Translations under genes and position numbers: made by a program | Part shown: positions 9,456-18,799 of the stretch, piece by piece | Layout of the letters: each line of letters begins with the position of its first letter | Position numbering within the stretch: position 1 is the first letter of the stretch | Notes under the pieces: generated by a model | Told to the model about the DNA's origin: nothing | What the model saw: only the letters and a program-made list of their open reading frames with translations | Databases searched by the model: none | Assembly (NCBI RefSeq): GCF_004521915.1 | Contig: NZ_SDKD01000011.1 | Coordinates: 1-64,000, forward strand | DNA: 64,000 bases | From: Brevibacillus migulae | GTDB taxonomy: Bacteria > Bacillota > Bacilli > Brevibacillales > Brevibacillaceae | Direction: 5' to 3'

Positions 9456-12400
9456 TCAGATGTGTATGCGTCCCCAACCTGATGGGACCTCGCTTAATAA
9501 TTGCTCTGCCGCTTCACCCGGTAATGGATGGCTGAACAAATAGCCCTGTGCCTGTGAGCACCCCAGCTCCTCCAGCAGTTCCAGCTGCTTGCTGGTCTCC
9601 ACTCCTTCCGCCATGACCTCGCGCTTCAGGCTGTTGGCCAAGCTGATAATGGCCTGCACGATCGCCTCGCTGTCTGGGCTGACCGTGAGCTCTCGCACAA
9701 ACGATGCGTCGATCTTTAACAGATCAATCGGGTATTTGCGCAGCAAGCTCAACGAGGAGAAGCCCGTCCCAAAGTCATCGATGGAGATCTGGACGCCCAG
9801 TCGTTTTAACGTCTTCAGCTTTTGCATCACCAATTTGGCATCGACCATCGCCGTGCTCTCTTTGATTTCCAGTACAAGCGCCTCCGCCGGGAGCTCCGTC
9901 TCCTGGAGAATCTCTTCGACTTGTTTTTCAAAATCATTCTGCTGGAAATTCCGCGTAGCCAGATTCACTGCAATGCGTAAAGCCGGATGAAACGATTTAC
10001 GCCAGACGCTGCATTGCCGACAGGCCTCACGCAAAGCCCATTTGTTGATGTCCAGGATCATGCCTGTCTCCTCGGCCAATTGGATGAAAGCTTTTGGCGT
10101 CAGCAGACCGAGCTCCGGATGCTCCCAGCGAATCAACGCTTCCATCCCGATGATGCTTCCTGTCTTCGTATCCACTTGCGGTTGATAGTGAAGGACAAAT
10201 TGATCGTGCTCGAGCGCTTGATGAAGCTGATTTTCCAGCATCAACGCCGATATGCCGCCTGCCTGTCCCACATCCGCAAACAGCTGATACCTGTTTTTCC
10301 CCTGTTCCTTTGCACGATACATTGCCATATCGGCATTTTTCATGAGTGTATCGACGTCCGTCCCGTCTTTGGGGGTAATGGCGATCCCGATACTGGTCGT
10401 GATATGCAGATGATGCTCCCCAATGGCAAAAGGCTTGGCGAACACTTGCAGGATATCCTCCGCGACTTTCACAGCCGTCTCTTCGCCATCGATCTCGGGG
10501 AGCAGGATGGTGAATTCATCTCCCCCCATCCGGGCCAGTGTATCCTCGCTGCGCAAGATTTCCTGCAGGTCTTGCGCTACCCGGACGAGCAGCCGGTCGC
10601 CCACATCATGGCCGAGCGTATCATTCATGATTTTGAATCGGTCCAGATCCAGAAACATGACACACAGCTGCTTTCCGGTGGATTGTCCCTTTTGCAGCTG
10701 TGCCGCAAGCCGCTCTTTGAACAGCCGGCGATTGGGCAAATCCGTTAAAGCATCGTGGAAGGCCAGATGATGAATGGTTTCTTCTGCCCGTCTGCGCTCC
10801 GTCACATCCTTGGCGATACCAAAATAGCCGACGGTCGCTTCATCAATGATGATTGGTACGAGATTCACATGGAGCATGACCAGATGCCCATCTTTGTGCG
10901 TGACCTTTACCTCAAAGTTCTGCGTCGCGCCCTTTCGTACCCATCTCAGGTAACGCAGGGTCTTGAGCTGCTCCTCCTCGCTGATAAAGGAATAGAAAGG
11001 CTTGTCTATGATATCGCCGGGATTGTATCCGAGGATGGTTTGCACGGCGGGATTGATACTGGTCACCATCCCGCGGGCATCGATGGAGAAGACCGCATCC
11101 GGATTATGGGCAAACAGCGACCGATAGCGCTGCTCGCTCTCCTCCAGCTGCCGCTCCGCCTGCTTGCGCTTGGTGACGTCACGCGCGATGACCGCGACAT
11201 TTGCTATCTGATCATTCGCTTCCAAGATCGGAATGGCTTTTGCCTCCAGCAGGATCCATTCCCCATCGCCCCGCTTGATGCGAAATTCATATTGCTGCGG
11301 CTTTTTTGTCTGGACCAGCAGTTGATGTGATTCGAGGACCACGCCCAAATCGTCGGGATGAATGAATTGTTTCACATTGTTATCAATATAGGCTTCAACA
11401 GGCAACTGCAAAATGCTCATATGGGACGGAGATGCATATTGAATGCCTCCATTGATTCCATAAATGCAGATCAAATCGCTCATATTTTCGGCGATGAATT
11501 TATACTTCGCTTCGCTTTGCCGCAGCGCTTCCTCGATCTGTTTGCGAACCGTGATATCCTCCGCGATGGCATATATCGCGGATACTTGTTCATCAATAAT
11601 GACTGGCACGCTGGTCACATCGAGCTCGAGGCGATGCCCCTGCTTATGACGGGTGGACAATTCAAACCGGATCGTGTCCCCGCTCTTGATCTGGTGAAGC
11701 TTGTCTTCAATCAGATCTGCATATTCGGAAAAGATCATCTCTTTGTAAGAGCGGTATTGCAATTCTTCCAGACGGAACCCTGTGATCGCCTCCAGAGCCG
11801 GATTGGCGCTGAGCAAGCGTCCCTCCAAATCGAACAGGCTGACAAGATTGGGATTATGCTGGAATAACGATTCATACTGCGTATTTTTATACCGCGCAAT
11901 CCGGACTGCACGCCGGCGATCCATGTAGGCTGACAGTAAATTCAGAATAAGGATCATGACCGTAATGCCGCTCGCTACTTCGAGAAATTCGTTTTGCCCA
12001 ATCGTACCGGCAGCATTGGCTTCCAGCTGGCCATGAGATGTGGGCAGCATACCCGTTTCCCACTCGATGAATTGCTGGACGGTGATCGCAATGCCAACGA
12101 GCAATGATCCCAACGCCTTTTTTCGCACACTGACATAAAGCGTTTCATTCGTCTGATACAGCATAAAATGCAAGCATACAAACGCAATGGCAACACAGCT
12201 CCCCAGCCATAGCGCCAAATGAAGGGAAGTCACTCGCATGGCAGCGTCTACCGTCTTCATGGCGAGAATATGGGCAAATGTGTATCCCAAAGCTGCAGCA
12301 CTGCTCCCCAGGAGTATTCTTTTTGTTCGCGAGAGCGGCAATAACACACTCAGTAGAATCGAGCTCGTGGTGAGGTAGGAAATGAACAGTGACCCTGCGA

Positions 12401-12683
12401 CCATCTTGAGATCGTACTGTTGGGGAGATCCCGTATGATAGGCAAGAAAACCGATAAAATGATGGGTCGCGATGCCCGTCCCCCCGGTCAAGGTACCGCC
12501 GATATACCACAGGAATCTCGCCGATCTGGAATTTGTCCCGAGCAATCGACCGCTTATATCAATGACCGTATAGATCGTCAACACAATGAGAAAAAGAGAA
12601 AGCGCGATCAAAGGGAGTTTGACCACTCCCAAAGAAATATCCAAAGTTTTTTGCCCCTTCCGCCAAAAGGTCAAAATCATAAT
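9456..12683 (-). CDS. MHYT-PAS3-GGDEF-EAL cyclic-di-GMP enzyme (YkoW/DgcW-like)
   Basis: This is a bifunctional-looking cyclic-di-GMP synthase/phosphodiesterase on the membrane. The first 250 or so residues hold about seven membrane helices with an MHYT-like motif (THHFIGFLAYH), thought to sense small ligands. Three PAS domains follow (about 270-640). Next come a GGDEF domain with intact RMGGDEF and an EAL domain with EAL, DDFGTG and other metal ligands intact. B. subtilis YkoW has a similar order. The ATG at 12683 sits behind a TTGTCT-17-TATATT promoter; a TTG start 75 bp upstream is less likely. Confidence 0.92.
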   Translation of the reverse strand: MMILTFWRKGQKTLDISLGVVKLPLIALSLFLIVLTIYTVIDISGRLLGTNSRSARFLWYIGGTLTGGTGIATHHFIGFLAYHTGSPQQYDLKMVAGSLFISYLTTSSILLSVLLPLSRTKRILLGSSAAALGYTFAHILAMKTVDAAMRVTSLHLALWLGSCVAIAFVCLHFMLYQTNETLYVSVRKKALGSLLVGIAITVQQFIEWETGMLPTSHGQLEANAAGTIGQNEFLEVASGITVMILILNLLSAYMDRRRAVRIARYKNTQYESLFQHNPNLVSLFDLEGRLLSANPALEAITGFRLEELQYRSYKEMIFSEYADLIEDKLHQIKSGDTIRFELSTRHKQGHRLELDVTSVPVIIDEQVSAIYAIAEDITVRKQIEEALRQSEAKYKFIAENMSDLICIYGINGGIQYASPSHMSILQLPVEAYIDNNVKQFIHPDDLGVVLESHQLLVQTKKPQQYEFRIKRGDGEWILLEAKAIPILEANDQIANVAVIARDVTKRKQAERQLEESEQRYRSLFAHNPDAVFSIDARGMVTSINPAVQTILGYNPGDIIDKPFYSFISEEEQLKTLRYLRWVRKGATQNFEVKVTHKDGHLVMLHVNLVPIIIDEATVGYFGIAKDVTERRRAEETIHHLAFHDALTDLPNRRLFKERLAAQLQKGQSTGKQLCVMFLDLDRFKIMNDTLGHDVGDRLLVRVAQDLQEILRSEDTLARMGGDEFTILLPEIDGEETAVKVAEDILQVFAKPFAIGEHHLHITTSIGIAITPKDGTDVDTLMKNADMAMYRAKEQGKNRYQLFADVGQAGGISALMLENQLHQALEHDQFVLHYQPQVDTKTGSIIGMEALIRWEHPELGLLTPKAFIQLAEETGMILDINKWALREACRQCSVWRKSFHPALRIAVNLATRNFQQNDFEKQVEEILQETELPAEALVLEIKESTAMVDAKLVMQKLKTLKRLGVQISIDDFGTGFSSLSLLRKYPIDLLKIDASFVRELTVSPDSEAIVQAIISLANSLKREVMAEGVETSKQLELLEELGCSQAQGYLFSHPLPGEAAEQLLSEVPSGWGRIHI

Positions 12684-12821
12684 CGTTCCACAAAGTAATA
12701 TATGGAAAAATTGACAACTAGACAAGAAAAAGATGAAGAAAATCTGATCCTGCTTCAATTTATAAAATATTGTGCATACATGGCGGTAGGCGGCTACCTA
12801 ACGTCAAACAGATTTAAAAAA

Positions 12822-12887
12822 ACTTGGCTACGCCAAGTCTTTGGCTGAGCTTAGTTATTCTTATGTCGATGAGAATTTTATAAATTC
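12822..12887 (-). repeat. dispersed repeat, copy 1
   Basis: About 66 bp, roughly 80% identical to 15099-15165. On the minus strand it ends in a perfect hairpin, CTTGGC-gta-GCCAAG, followed by seven T. It lies between the pabA terminator and the GGDEF-EAL promoter. Confidence 0.75.
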
Positions 12888-12895
12888 TGATCGAC

Positions 12896-12925
12896 TAAAA
12901 AAGCCACCCATTTGAAATGAGTGGC
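12896..12925 (-). terminator. intrinsic terminator after pabA
   Basis: GCCACTCATT pairs with AATGGGTGGC (one wobble pair) and is followed by six T on the minus strand, 18 bp past the pabA stop. It ends the pabB-pabA transcript. Confidence 0.9.
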
Positions 12926-12942
12926 CTCTGTCATTGACACGC

Positions 12943-13527
12943 TTATGCCGTTCCGGTTTTCGCATAGTAGGACAGAAAATTACGCAGCAGCTGCTTGCCA
13001 TGCTGGGTAATGATCGACTCGGGGTGGAACTGCACTCCTTCGACGGCGTACTGACGGTGCCGCACCGCCATGATTTCTCCTTCCGCCGTCCTTGCCGTGA
13101 TTTCCAATTCGTCCGGCAGCGAGCTTTCTTCCACAAGCAGCGAATGATAACGCGCTGCTGTAAAAGGCGAAGGGATATCCTGAAAAATGGTTCGTCCATC
13201 GTGATAGACCGGCGATGTCTTCCCGTGCATCAATCGCTCTGCACGGATCACCTTTCCGCCGAATACTTGGCCGATGGATTGATGTCCCAAGCATACGCCC
13301 AGAATCGGAATCTTGCCGGCAAAATAGCGGATGACTTCCATGCTGATCCCCGCTTCATTTGGCGTGCATGGTCCCGGCGAAATCATCAGATAATCGGGAG
13401 CCAGCTGCTCGATCTGCGCGATGGTAATCTTGTCATTCCGATAGACCTGCAGCTCTTCGCCCAATTCCCCCACATATTGAACCAGATTGTACGTAAACGA
13501 GTCATAATTGTCGATCATGATAATCAT
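12943..13527 (-). CDS. pabA: aminodeoxychorismate/anthranilate synthase glutamine amidotransferase
   Basis: This class I glutaminase subunit supplies ammonia to PabB and, in Bacillus, also to TrpE. It has 194 residues. The nucleophile is Cys79 in [11 protein letters not shown], and the other triad members are His168 and Glu170 in QFHPES. It overlaps the pabB stop by four bases (ATGA). A terminator follows, so in this genome pabC and folP are not in the same short transcript. Confidence 0.95.
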   Translation of the reverse strand: MIIMIDNYDSFTYNLVQYVGELGEELQVYRNDKITIAQIEQLAPDYLMISPGPCTPNEAGISMEVIRYFAGKIPILGVCLGHQSIGQVFGGKVIRAERLMHGKTSPVYHDGRTIFQDIPSPFTAARYHSLLVEESSLPDELEITARTAEGEIMAVRHRQYAVEGVQFHPESIITQHGKQLLRNFLSYYAKTGTA

Positions 13528-15038
13528 GTACTAATCTCCTCTCTGCTCTTCTTCCTCTTCTCACTCAACTCTAATGCTTTCCACAACGCTTCCGCTTTTT
13601 TCAGCGACTCGAGGTATTCTGCCTCAGGCTGTGAATCAATCACGATCCCTGCTCCTGCCTGCACGTGAGCGACCCCGTCTTTTGCCACCAGCGTACGGAT
13701 GGCGATATTCAACTCCAGCTCGCCATTACTGCCGAACCAGCCGATCGATCCGGTATAGACGCCGCGTTTGACGGGCTCCAGCTCTTCGATGATCTCCATC
13801 GTCCGCACTTTTGGCGCCCCGGTGATCGTTCCACCGGGAAACGCAGCTTCCACGGCATCAAAAGCATCCTTGTCCTCCGCCAGCTGACCTCTGACATGGG
13901 AGACGATGTGCATCACATGGGAGTATTTCTCCACCACCATGAATTCACTGACCTCGACGCTGCCAGGACGGCATACGCGGCCAAGATCATTGCGCTCCAG
14001 GTCGACCAGCATGACATGCTCGGCCCGCTCCTTCTCATTGTCGATCAGCTCCTGGGCCAGTCGCGCATCCTCCGCTTCATCCCGCCCACGTGGTCTGGTG
14101 CCCGCGATCGGACGAGTGCTCACTTCTCCGTCCTTCACCTTGATCAGCAGCTCGGGTGAGGCGCTGACCAGCTGGAACTCGGGAAAGTGCAGGTAACCCA
14201 TATACGGAGATGGATTCAGCTTGCGCAGCACCGTGTAAATCTCGTGTGCGGGCACTTGCAGCGGTTTGCTCTGCCGGACCGACAGATTGACCTGGAACAC
14301 GTCCCCCTGCGCGATATAGCGCTGCACCTGGCGTACAGCCTGCTCAAACTCTGCTTGGGCAAACGATACATCCGCTGGTACGGCTGCTTCAAGCGGCCTG
14401 TGACGAAGCTCCTCCCAGTCAACCGGATCGACAGGAGCCTTGCTGTTCTGAATCGACGCAGCATAGTTGCCAAGACGCTCCAATGCCTGCTGGTAAGCAG
14501 ACGGCGATAACTCAGCCGCTGGAATCAGGGTAAGACAGTAACATTCTCGGGACACATGATCAAACGCAATCACGTCTTGCATCATCATAACATACAAATC
14601 TGGGAGCTGTAAGTCGTCCCTGGAAAGATCCGGAAGCGTCGGCTCAAAAAATCGATTCATATCGTAGCTTAGATATCCGACAGCACCGCCGTAAAAATCG
14701 GGCAAGTCCGGAATATGCGGGGTACGATAGGCCGCCATAAAGCTTCGCAGCACGTGCAGAGGGTTTTCTCCCTGGAACGTCACCTCGTCCTGATGGGTAC
14801 GGCGAATTTGGGTCACGCCTTGTTTGCTTTTGATCCAAGCCAAAGGCGTGAGTCCGATAAATGTAAAACGGCCAGCCCGTCCGCTCTCCAGGATGACAGC
14901 CCCCTCCAAAGACGGGTGAAGCTCCTGCAATACCACAAACGGGTCGATCCCCTCCCCCCAAGGGAAACGGATCGCTGCTGGCACATACGGATATCCCGAC
15001 GAAAAGGACAGCAATTGTTCATAAGAATATAGGATCAA
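13524..15038 (-). CDS. pabB: aminodeoxychorismate synthase component I
   Basis: PabB aminates chorismate to 4-amino-4-deoxychorismate for folate synthesis. It has 504 residues in the TrpE/PabB fold. C-terminal motifs are [38 protein letters not shown] and [20 protein letters not shown] and linkage to pabA favour PabB over TrpE. It has Ala where E. coli PabB has the covalent lysine of PIKGT. The start is a TTG with GGAG nine bases before it. Confidence 0.92.
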   Translation of the reverse strand: MILYSYEQLLSFSSGYPYVPAAIRFPWGEGIDPFVVLQELHPSLEGAVILESGRAGRFTFIGLTPLAWIKSKQGVTQIRRTHQDEVTFQGENPLHVLRSFMAAYRTPHIPDLPDFYGGAVGYLSYDMNRFFEPTLPDLSRDDLQLPDLYVMMMQDVIAFDHVSRECYCLTLIPAAELSPSAYQQALERLGNYAASIQNSKAPVDPVDWEELRHRPLEAAVPADVSFAQAEFEQAVRQVQRYIAQGDVFQVNLSVRQSKPLQVPAHEIYTVLRKLNPSPYMGYLHFPEFQLVSASPELLIKVKDGEVSTRPIAGTRPRGRDEAEDARLAQELIDNEKERAEHVMLVDLERNDLGRVCRPGSVEVSEFMVVEKYSHVMHIVSHVRGQLAEDKDAFDAVEAAFPGGTITGAPKVRTMEIIEELEPVKRGVYTGSIGWFGSNGELELNIAIRTLVAKDGVAHVQAGAGIVIDSQPEAEYLESLKKAEALWKALELSEKRKKSREEIST

Positions 15039-15082
15039 GTTCTCACACTCCGTCGTTACTTCGCAAATTCATATGCTGCTCC

Positions 15083-15091
15083 AGTATACCA
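15083..15091 (-). promoter_or_regulatory. pabB promoter, extended -10
   Basis: The minus strand reads TGGTATACT, an extended -10, with its upstream half inside the hairpin end of repeat copy 2. No consensus -35 is seen. Confidence 0.5.
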
Positions 15092-15098
15092 TTAGAAA

Positions 15099-15165
15099 AC
15101 TTTGCTTCGCCAAGCTTTTTGCCGAGCATTAGTCGCACTTATGCGGATAAGAATTTTATACATTC
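15099..15165 (-). repeat. dispersed repeat, copy 2
   Basis: About 67 bp, homologous to 12822-12887. Its 3' end is a hairpin (CTTGGC-gaa-GCAAAG, one mismatch) and TTTTC. Like copy 1 it lies directly after another gene's terminator, here that of cysK, and before a promoter. Confidence 0.75.
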
Positions 15166-15174
15166 CTGTTCACC

Positions 15175-15215
15175 AAGAAAAGGCCATGAAGCCCGTCTTG
15201 TACGGCTTCATGGCC
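15175..15215 (-). terminator. intrinsic terminator after cysK
   Basis: A perfect 12-bp stem, GGCCATGAAGCC and GGCTTCATGGCC, is followed by TTTTCTT on the minus strand, 15 bp past the cysK stop. Confidence 0.92.
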
Positions 15216-15230
15216 CTGTCTCTTTTTCCA

Positions 15231-16163
15231 TTAGTCTTCGAATTGGTAAAGCGGTGTGGACAGGTAGCGTTCGCCATTACTTGGAATGACCGCAACGACC
15301 TTCTTGCCTTTGCCAAGCTCTTTCGCCACCTGCAATGCCGCGTGAACTGCGGCTCCGGAAGAAATGCCGCCGAGGATGCCTTCTTCACGGGCGACGCGAC
15401 GAGCTACCGCAAACGCGTCTTCCACTTCCACCTGAATGATTTTGTCATAAATTTGCGTATCCAAAATATCCGGAACAAAGCCCGCGCCAATTCCTTGGAT
15501 ACGGTTTGGACCCGGTTTTCCGCCGGACAATACAGGCGAGGAGGCAGGTTCAACCGCTACAATGGAGATGTTTGGATAGGCTTCTTTCAATACCTGACCC
15601 GCTCCTGTGATGGTACCGCCTGTACCGACACCTGCGATGAACGCATCGATGCCGCCCAGTTCTTTTGCTTGCTCGAGCAGCTCTTTTCCGGTTGTTTCCC
15701 GGTGAATTTGCGGGTTGGCCGGGTTTTGGAATTGCTGCGGCAGGAAGTAGCCGTGTTCGCTCGCGAGCTCTTCCGCACGGCGAATCGCACCTTTCATGCC
15801 TTCCGTACCCGGAGTCAATACCAGCTCTGCTCCATAAGCGCGAAGCAGATTGCGGCGCTCGATACTCATCGTCTCCGGCATTACCAAAATGGCACGATAG
15901 CCTTTTGCTGCCGCCACCATTGCCAGACCAATCCCTGTGTTACCGCTGGTTGGCTCGATGATCGTATCGCCTGCCTTCAGCTTGCCTTCTTTTTCTGCGG
16001 CTTCGATCATGGACAGTGCAATCCGGTCTTTCACGCTGCTGCCGGGGTTAAAGAACTCCAGCTTCAGATAAATGTCCGCACTGTTTTCGTCTGTTACGCG
16101 GTTCAATTTCACCAATGGCGTCGAACCGATCAATTCTGCAATGGAATTCGCTACACGTGCCAT
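15231..16163 (-). CDS. cysK: cysteine synthase A (O-acetylserine sulfhydrylase)
   Basis: CysK replaces the acetate of O-acetylserine with sulfide to give cysteine. It is a PLP fold-type II enzyme of 310 residues. The Schiff-base lysine is Lys45 in NPGSSVKDR. The substrate loop [10 protein letters not shown], the phosphate-binding GTGGTITG and the C-terminal SSGAA are present. It lies between the parvulin gene and pabB as in Bacillus. A palindrome between promoter and start suggests repression, perhaps by a CymR-type regulator. Confidence 0.96.
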   Translation of the reverse strand: MARVANSIAELIGSTPLVKLNRVTDENSADIYLKLEFFNPGSSVKDRIALSMIEAAEKEGKLKAGDTIIEPTSGNTGIGLAMVAAAKGYRAILVMPETMSIERRNLLRAYGAELVLTPGTEGMKGAIRRAEELASEHGYFLPQQFQNPANPQIHRETTGKELLEQAKELGGIDAFIAGVGTGGTITGAGQVLKEAYPNISIVAVEPASSPVLSGGKPGPNRIQGIGAGFVPDILDTQIYDKIIQVEVEDAFAVARRVAREEGILGGISSGAAVHAALQVAKELGKGKKVVAVIPSNGERYLSTPLYQFED

Positions 16164-16181
16164 CTATTCCGCCTCCTGTAT

Positions 16182-16202
16182 AACCGAGTAAAATACTCGG
16201 TT
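16182..16202 (-). promoter_or_regulatory. operator-like palindrome before cysK
   Basis: AACCGAGTA and TACTCGGTT form a perfect 9-bp inverted repeat around AAA. It sits between the cysK -10 and the ribosome site, a repressor position. The size and shape resemble Rrf2-family operators (CymR/IscR), but the regulator is inferred. Confidence 0.6.
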
Positions 16203-16211
16203 TTTAAGGGT

Positions 16212-16240
16212 ATTATAACAGAGCCAGTGAAAATCCGCAA
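16212..16240 (-). promoter_or_regulatory. cysK promoter
   Basis: The -10 is a perfect TATAAT (16212-16217). A weak -35, TTGCGG (16235-16240), lies 17 bp upstream on the minus strand, overlapping the end of the parvulin gene. Confidence 0.65.
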
Positions 16241-16241
16241 T

Positions 16242-17132
16242 TTATTGTTTTCCAACAATTGTGACACCGACGGTTTTCTTCAAGCGATCCAATACCTCAT
16301 CCAATGATTCCACCTGCGCCATCGCCAACTCCCGGCGGATCTGGTCTTTGACCTCCTCATACGACAGCTGCACGGCATCCTTTCGCTCCAGTACGCGGAT
16401 GATCACATACTGTCCGTCTACCGGGATCGGGTTGCTGCTTTCTCCGATCTTTACGGAGGCGATCGTCTCTTTGACATTATCCGGCAGATCCCGATCCACA
16501 GAACTGATCCAGCCCAGATCCCCGCCGTTTGCCGCGGTTACATTGTCGATCGAGCGCTCTTTGGCAAGCGTGGAAAAATTCGCCCCTGCTTGCAGCTCAC
16601 GAAGCACCTGATTGGCCTCTGCCCGCGAGCTGACGACGATTTGCAGGACATGCGCCTGCATCGGCTTGGCATAGCGGTCCTTGTGGTTGTTGTACTGGGC
16701 GAGCATGTCCTCTTCGCTGATCACCACATCCCGGGTGGCCAGCTCCTGCAGCAGCAGCTGGTAGGTGATTTCCTGGCGAAGCGCCTCCACACTGGTGCCC
16801 GCCTGCTGCTTGAGGGCGGTCTGGAAGTCTTGATCCGGTCCGTAGCTCTCCTTGATCTTGTCCACTTCGGCATCAATACGCTTCGGATCGATGGTCAGCC
16901 CCAGCCGCTCCGCTTCCTGGAAGACGGTGGCCCGATCAATCATGTCATCCAATACTTCCTTGCCGTATTTCTGCTTGAGCTGCTGAATATAGTCCGCCTG
17001 CGTGATGGTCGTGGAGCCCACCACCGCTGCCGCTTGCAGCTCGGCATCCTGCTTGTACCAGGACCATGTCACGACTGCGAGCAGAAGCGTCAAAGCGCCG
17101 ATGAGGCTCCACAACATTTTGGTATTCTTCAA
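16242..17132 (-). CDS. membrane-anchored parvulin-type peptidyl-prolyl isomerase (YacD/PrsA-like)
   Basis: This is probably an extracytoplasmic foldase. The 296-residue protein has one N-terminal membrane helix (about 8-25) without a lipobox cysteine, so it is a membrane-anchored protein rather than a PrsA lipoprotein. A SurA_N/PrsA-like helical region comes next. A parvulin domain (about 155-250) shows AHVLQIVV, FSTLAKERS, NGGDLGW and the end of a PpiC fold. The TTG start has GGAGGGGAA upstream. It is the yacD position between hslO and cysK. Confidence 0.85.
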   Translation of the reverse strand: MKNTKMLWSLIGALTLLLAVVTWSWYKQDAELQAAAVVGSTTITQADYIQQLKQKYGKEVLDDMIDRATVFQEAERLGLTIDPKRIDAEVDKIKESYGPDQDFQTALKQQAGTSVEALRQEITYQLLLQELATRDVVISEEDMLAQYNNHKDRYAKPMQAHVLQIVVSSRAEANQVLRELQAGANFSTLAKERSIDNVTAANGGDLGWISSVDRDLPDNVKETIASVKIGESSNPIPVDGQYVIIRVLERKDAVQLSYEEVKDQIRRELAMAQVESLDEVLDRLKKTVGVTIVGKQ

Positions 17133-17159
17133 GACTTCCCCTCCCCCTTGTGTGCGGGA

Positions 17160-18032
17160 TTACATCTCTTCTCTCATTTTGACCAAGCTTTCTTTGTCAA
17201 AATGGTACCGCTCGTTGCAAAAATGGCAATGAATCTCGGCTTCCCCCTGCTCTTCGATCATGCTGGAAAGCTCCTCTTTGCCTAGGCTGACCAGAGCGTC
17301 GCCGACTTTTTCCTCGGAACACGTGCAGACGAAATGGATTTCAGTGCGGGACAGGATTTGCGGGTCCTTTAACACTTTCCCGATAATCTCTTCCGGAGTC
17401 AGTCCTTCGCCGATCATGCGGGAGACCTGCGGCAGATTGGCCATTTGCTTTTCAATTTCCTCGATCACATGCTCCGGTGTGGCCGGCATCAGCTGCAGGA
17501 TAAAGCCGCCCGCTGCCAGCACATATCGTTCATCCGGATGAACCAGTACGCCCACCCCTACTGCGGAAGGGGTCTGCTCGGAAGATACGAAGTAGTAGGT
17601 AAAGTCCTCGCCGATCTCTCCGGATACGATCGGGGAGCTTCCTTCGTACGGCTCACGCATGCCCAGATCCTTGACCACCTGCAGATAGCCTTCGGTCCCT
17701 ACCGCCCGGCGCACATCCAGCTTGCCTTTTTCATTCAATTCAAAATGAACATGCGGATTGGTCACATAAGCCCGCGCTTCGCCATCGGCATTCGCCTCGG
17801 CAATGATTTGACCGATGGGGCCTCCCCCTTTAATTTTGACAGCGATGCGCTCATCTCCTTTTAGCATCGCGCCCATCATGGTCGTCGCCGTAAGGGTTCG
17901 TCCCATTGCCGCTGTGGCGGTATTCCACATATCATGTCGACGGCGGATTTCCTCGACAATATTCGTAGTCCGTGCCGCAAATGCCCGGACATGTCCTCCA
18001 TATCCTAACGCTCTCACCAAATAGTCGCTCAT
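17160..18032 (-). CDS. hslO: redox-regulated chaperone Hsp33
   Basis: Hsp33 is a holdase activated by oxidation of a zinc-bound cysteine centre. The 290-residue protein has the N-terminal core ([11 protein letters not shown]...[13 protein letters not shown]) and the C-terminal redox switch. Its four cysteines are in CTC (236, 238) and CHFC (269, 272). The ATG at 18032 follows AAAGGAGG. The foldase gene starts 27 bp downstream, so the two are probably one operon. Confidence 0.95.
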   Translation of the reverse strand: MSDYLVRALGYGGHVRAFAARTTNIVEEIRRRHDMWNTATAAMGRTLTATTMMGAMLKGDERIAVKIKGGGPIGQIIAEANADGEARAYVTNPHVHFELNEKGKLDVRRAVGTEGYLQVVKDLGMREPYEGSSPIVSGEIGEDFTYYFVSSEQTPSAVGVGVLVHPDERYVLAAGGFILQLMPATPEHVIEEIEKQMANLPQVSRMIGEGLTPEEIIGKVLKDPQILSRTEIHFVCTCSEEKVGDALVSLGKEELSSMIEEQGEAEIHCHFCNERYHFDKESLVKMREEM

Positions 18033-18128
18033 GTTGTTCCTCCTTTATCCTTTCAGGCAATCCTTGACTAGAAGATAGTGTAACACAAGAGTCGGATCGG
18101 AATGAAATCCCAAGTGCAGCACCAAGAA

Positions 18129-18168
18129 AAGCCCACCAGTCGCAAGGCAAAAGCAGCGAGGTGAGCTT
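18129..18168 (-). terminator. terminator after the GyrI-like gene
   Basis: AAGCTCACC pairs with GGTGGGCTT and an inner TCGC/GCGA helix extends the stem; TTCTT follows on the minus strand. Confidence 0.7.
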
Positions 18169-18204
18169 GTATCACGCGCTTATGGGATTGGATGCGAAAA
18201 AGAA

Positions 18205-18669
18205 TCAGTCCTGGATGGCAGTCATGATCGTAAGCTCCGGCTCAGGGTCATAGGCGTCACCGTCTGCAGCGTATACCTCGAGATGGGTGACAACGTCGTG
18301 CTTTTCCTTGTATCCGTTCTCCTCCATCCACGCAAACATGGCACGGTATGCTTCTTGAATATTCGATCCCTTGGCCACGTGCGCGGTCGCATAGGTTTGA
18401 CGGGGGATCAAACGGCTCACCATACCCGCAGGCACCTCCGTGACGTCGTGGACGCGTGCACCCAGCAAATAGGAAAAACCGTCGGCATGATGCTCATGGG
18501 ACAATCCGAGGATGTGCTGAGGCTCCGCATTGTGGGGGATTTCGCGGTATCGGCGTTTCACTTCCGCCAGAACGTGGCGGATTTCGCCCGCTCCGGCCTG
18601 GGCATACGTCCCTGTCCAAGGAATGCCCACGACGTGAAACGCATCTTGGGTAACGAGTGAGAACTTCAT
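18205..18669 (-). CDS. GyrI-like small-molecule-binding protein
   Basis: The 154-residue protein is a stand-alone effector-binding domain of the SOUL/GyrI type (AraC effector-binding family). Supporting features are FHVVGIPWTGTY near the start, GLSHEH, FSYLLGARV, VPAGMVSRLIP, YATAHVAKGS, AYRAMFAWM, and the acidic C-terminal PELTIMTAI. There is no DNA-binding domain. Such proteins bind hydrophobic ligands; the ligand here is unknown. The ATG follows AAGGAGGAAGAGC. It has its own terminator. Confidence 0.75.
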   Translation of the reverse strand: MKFSLVTQDAFHVVGIPWTGTYAQAGAGEIRHVLAEVKRRYREIPHNAEPQHILGLSHEHHADGFSYLLGARVHDVTEVPAGMVSRLIPRQTYATAHVAKGSNIQEAYRAMFAWMEENGYKEKHDVVTHLEVYAADGDAYDPEPELTIMTAIQD

Positions 18670-18762
18670 GCTCTTCCTCCTTCAATTCGAACCATTTGGA
18701 AAATTATATGAAAAGGAGGGTGGCGAAGTCAATTCGATCCAATCGACAGCATGACGCAGAAA

Positions 18763-18791
18763 AACCCACACGATCGAAGTTCGGGTGGGTT
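18763..18791 (-). terminator. terminator after the sigma factor gene
   Basis: AACCCAC pairs with GTGGGTT across a 15-base loop that itself can pair; TTTTT follows on the minus strand. Confidence 0.7.
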
Positions 18792-18799
18792 GTGAGTGA

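Noticed and set aside
12690..12900. Cyclic-di-GMP riboswitch before the GGDEF-EAL gene
   Set aside because: No GEMM-type conserved core was seen. The hairpin there belongs to the dispersed repeat.
15102..16307. Plus-strand frame opposite cysK (401 aa)
   Set aside because: It runs through the cysK terminator, the repeat and the cysK operator, and is an antisense shadow.
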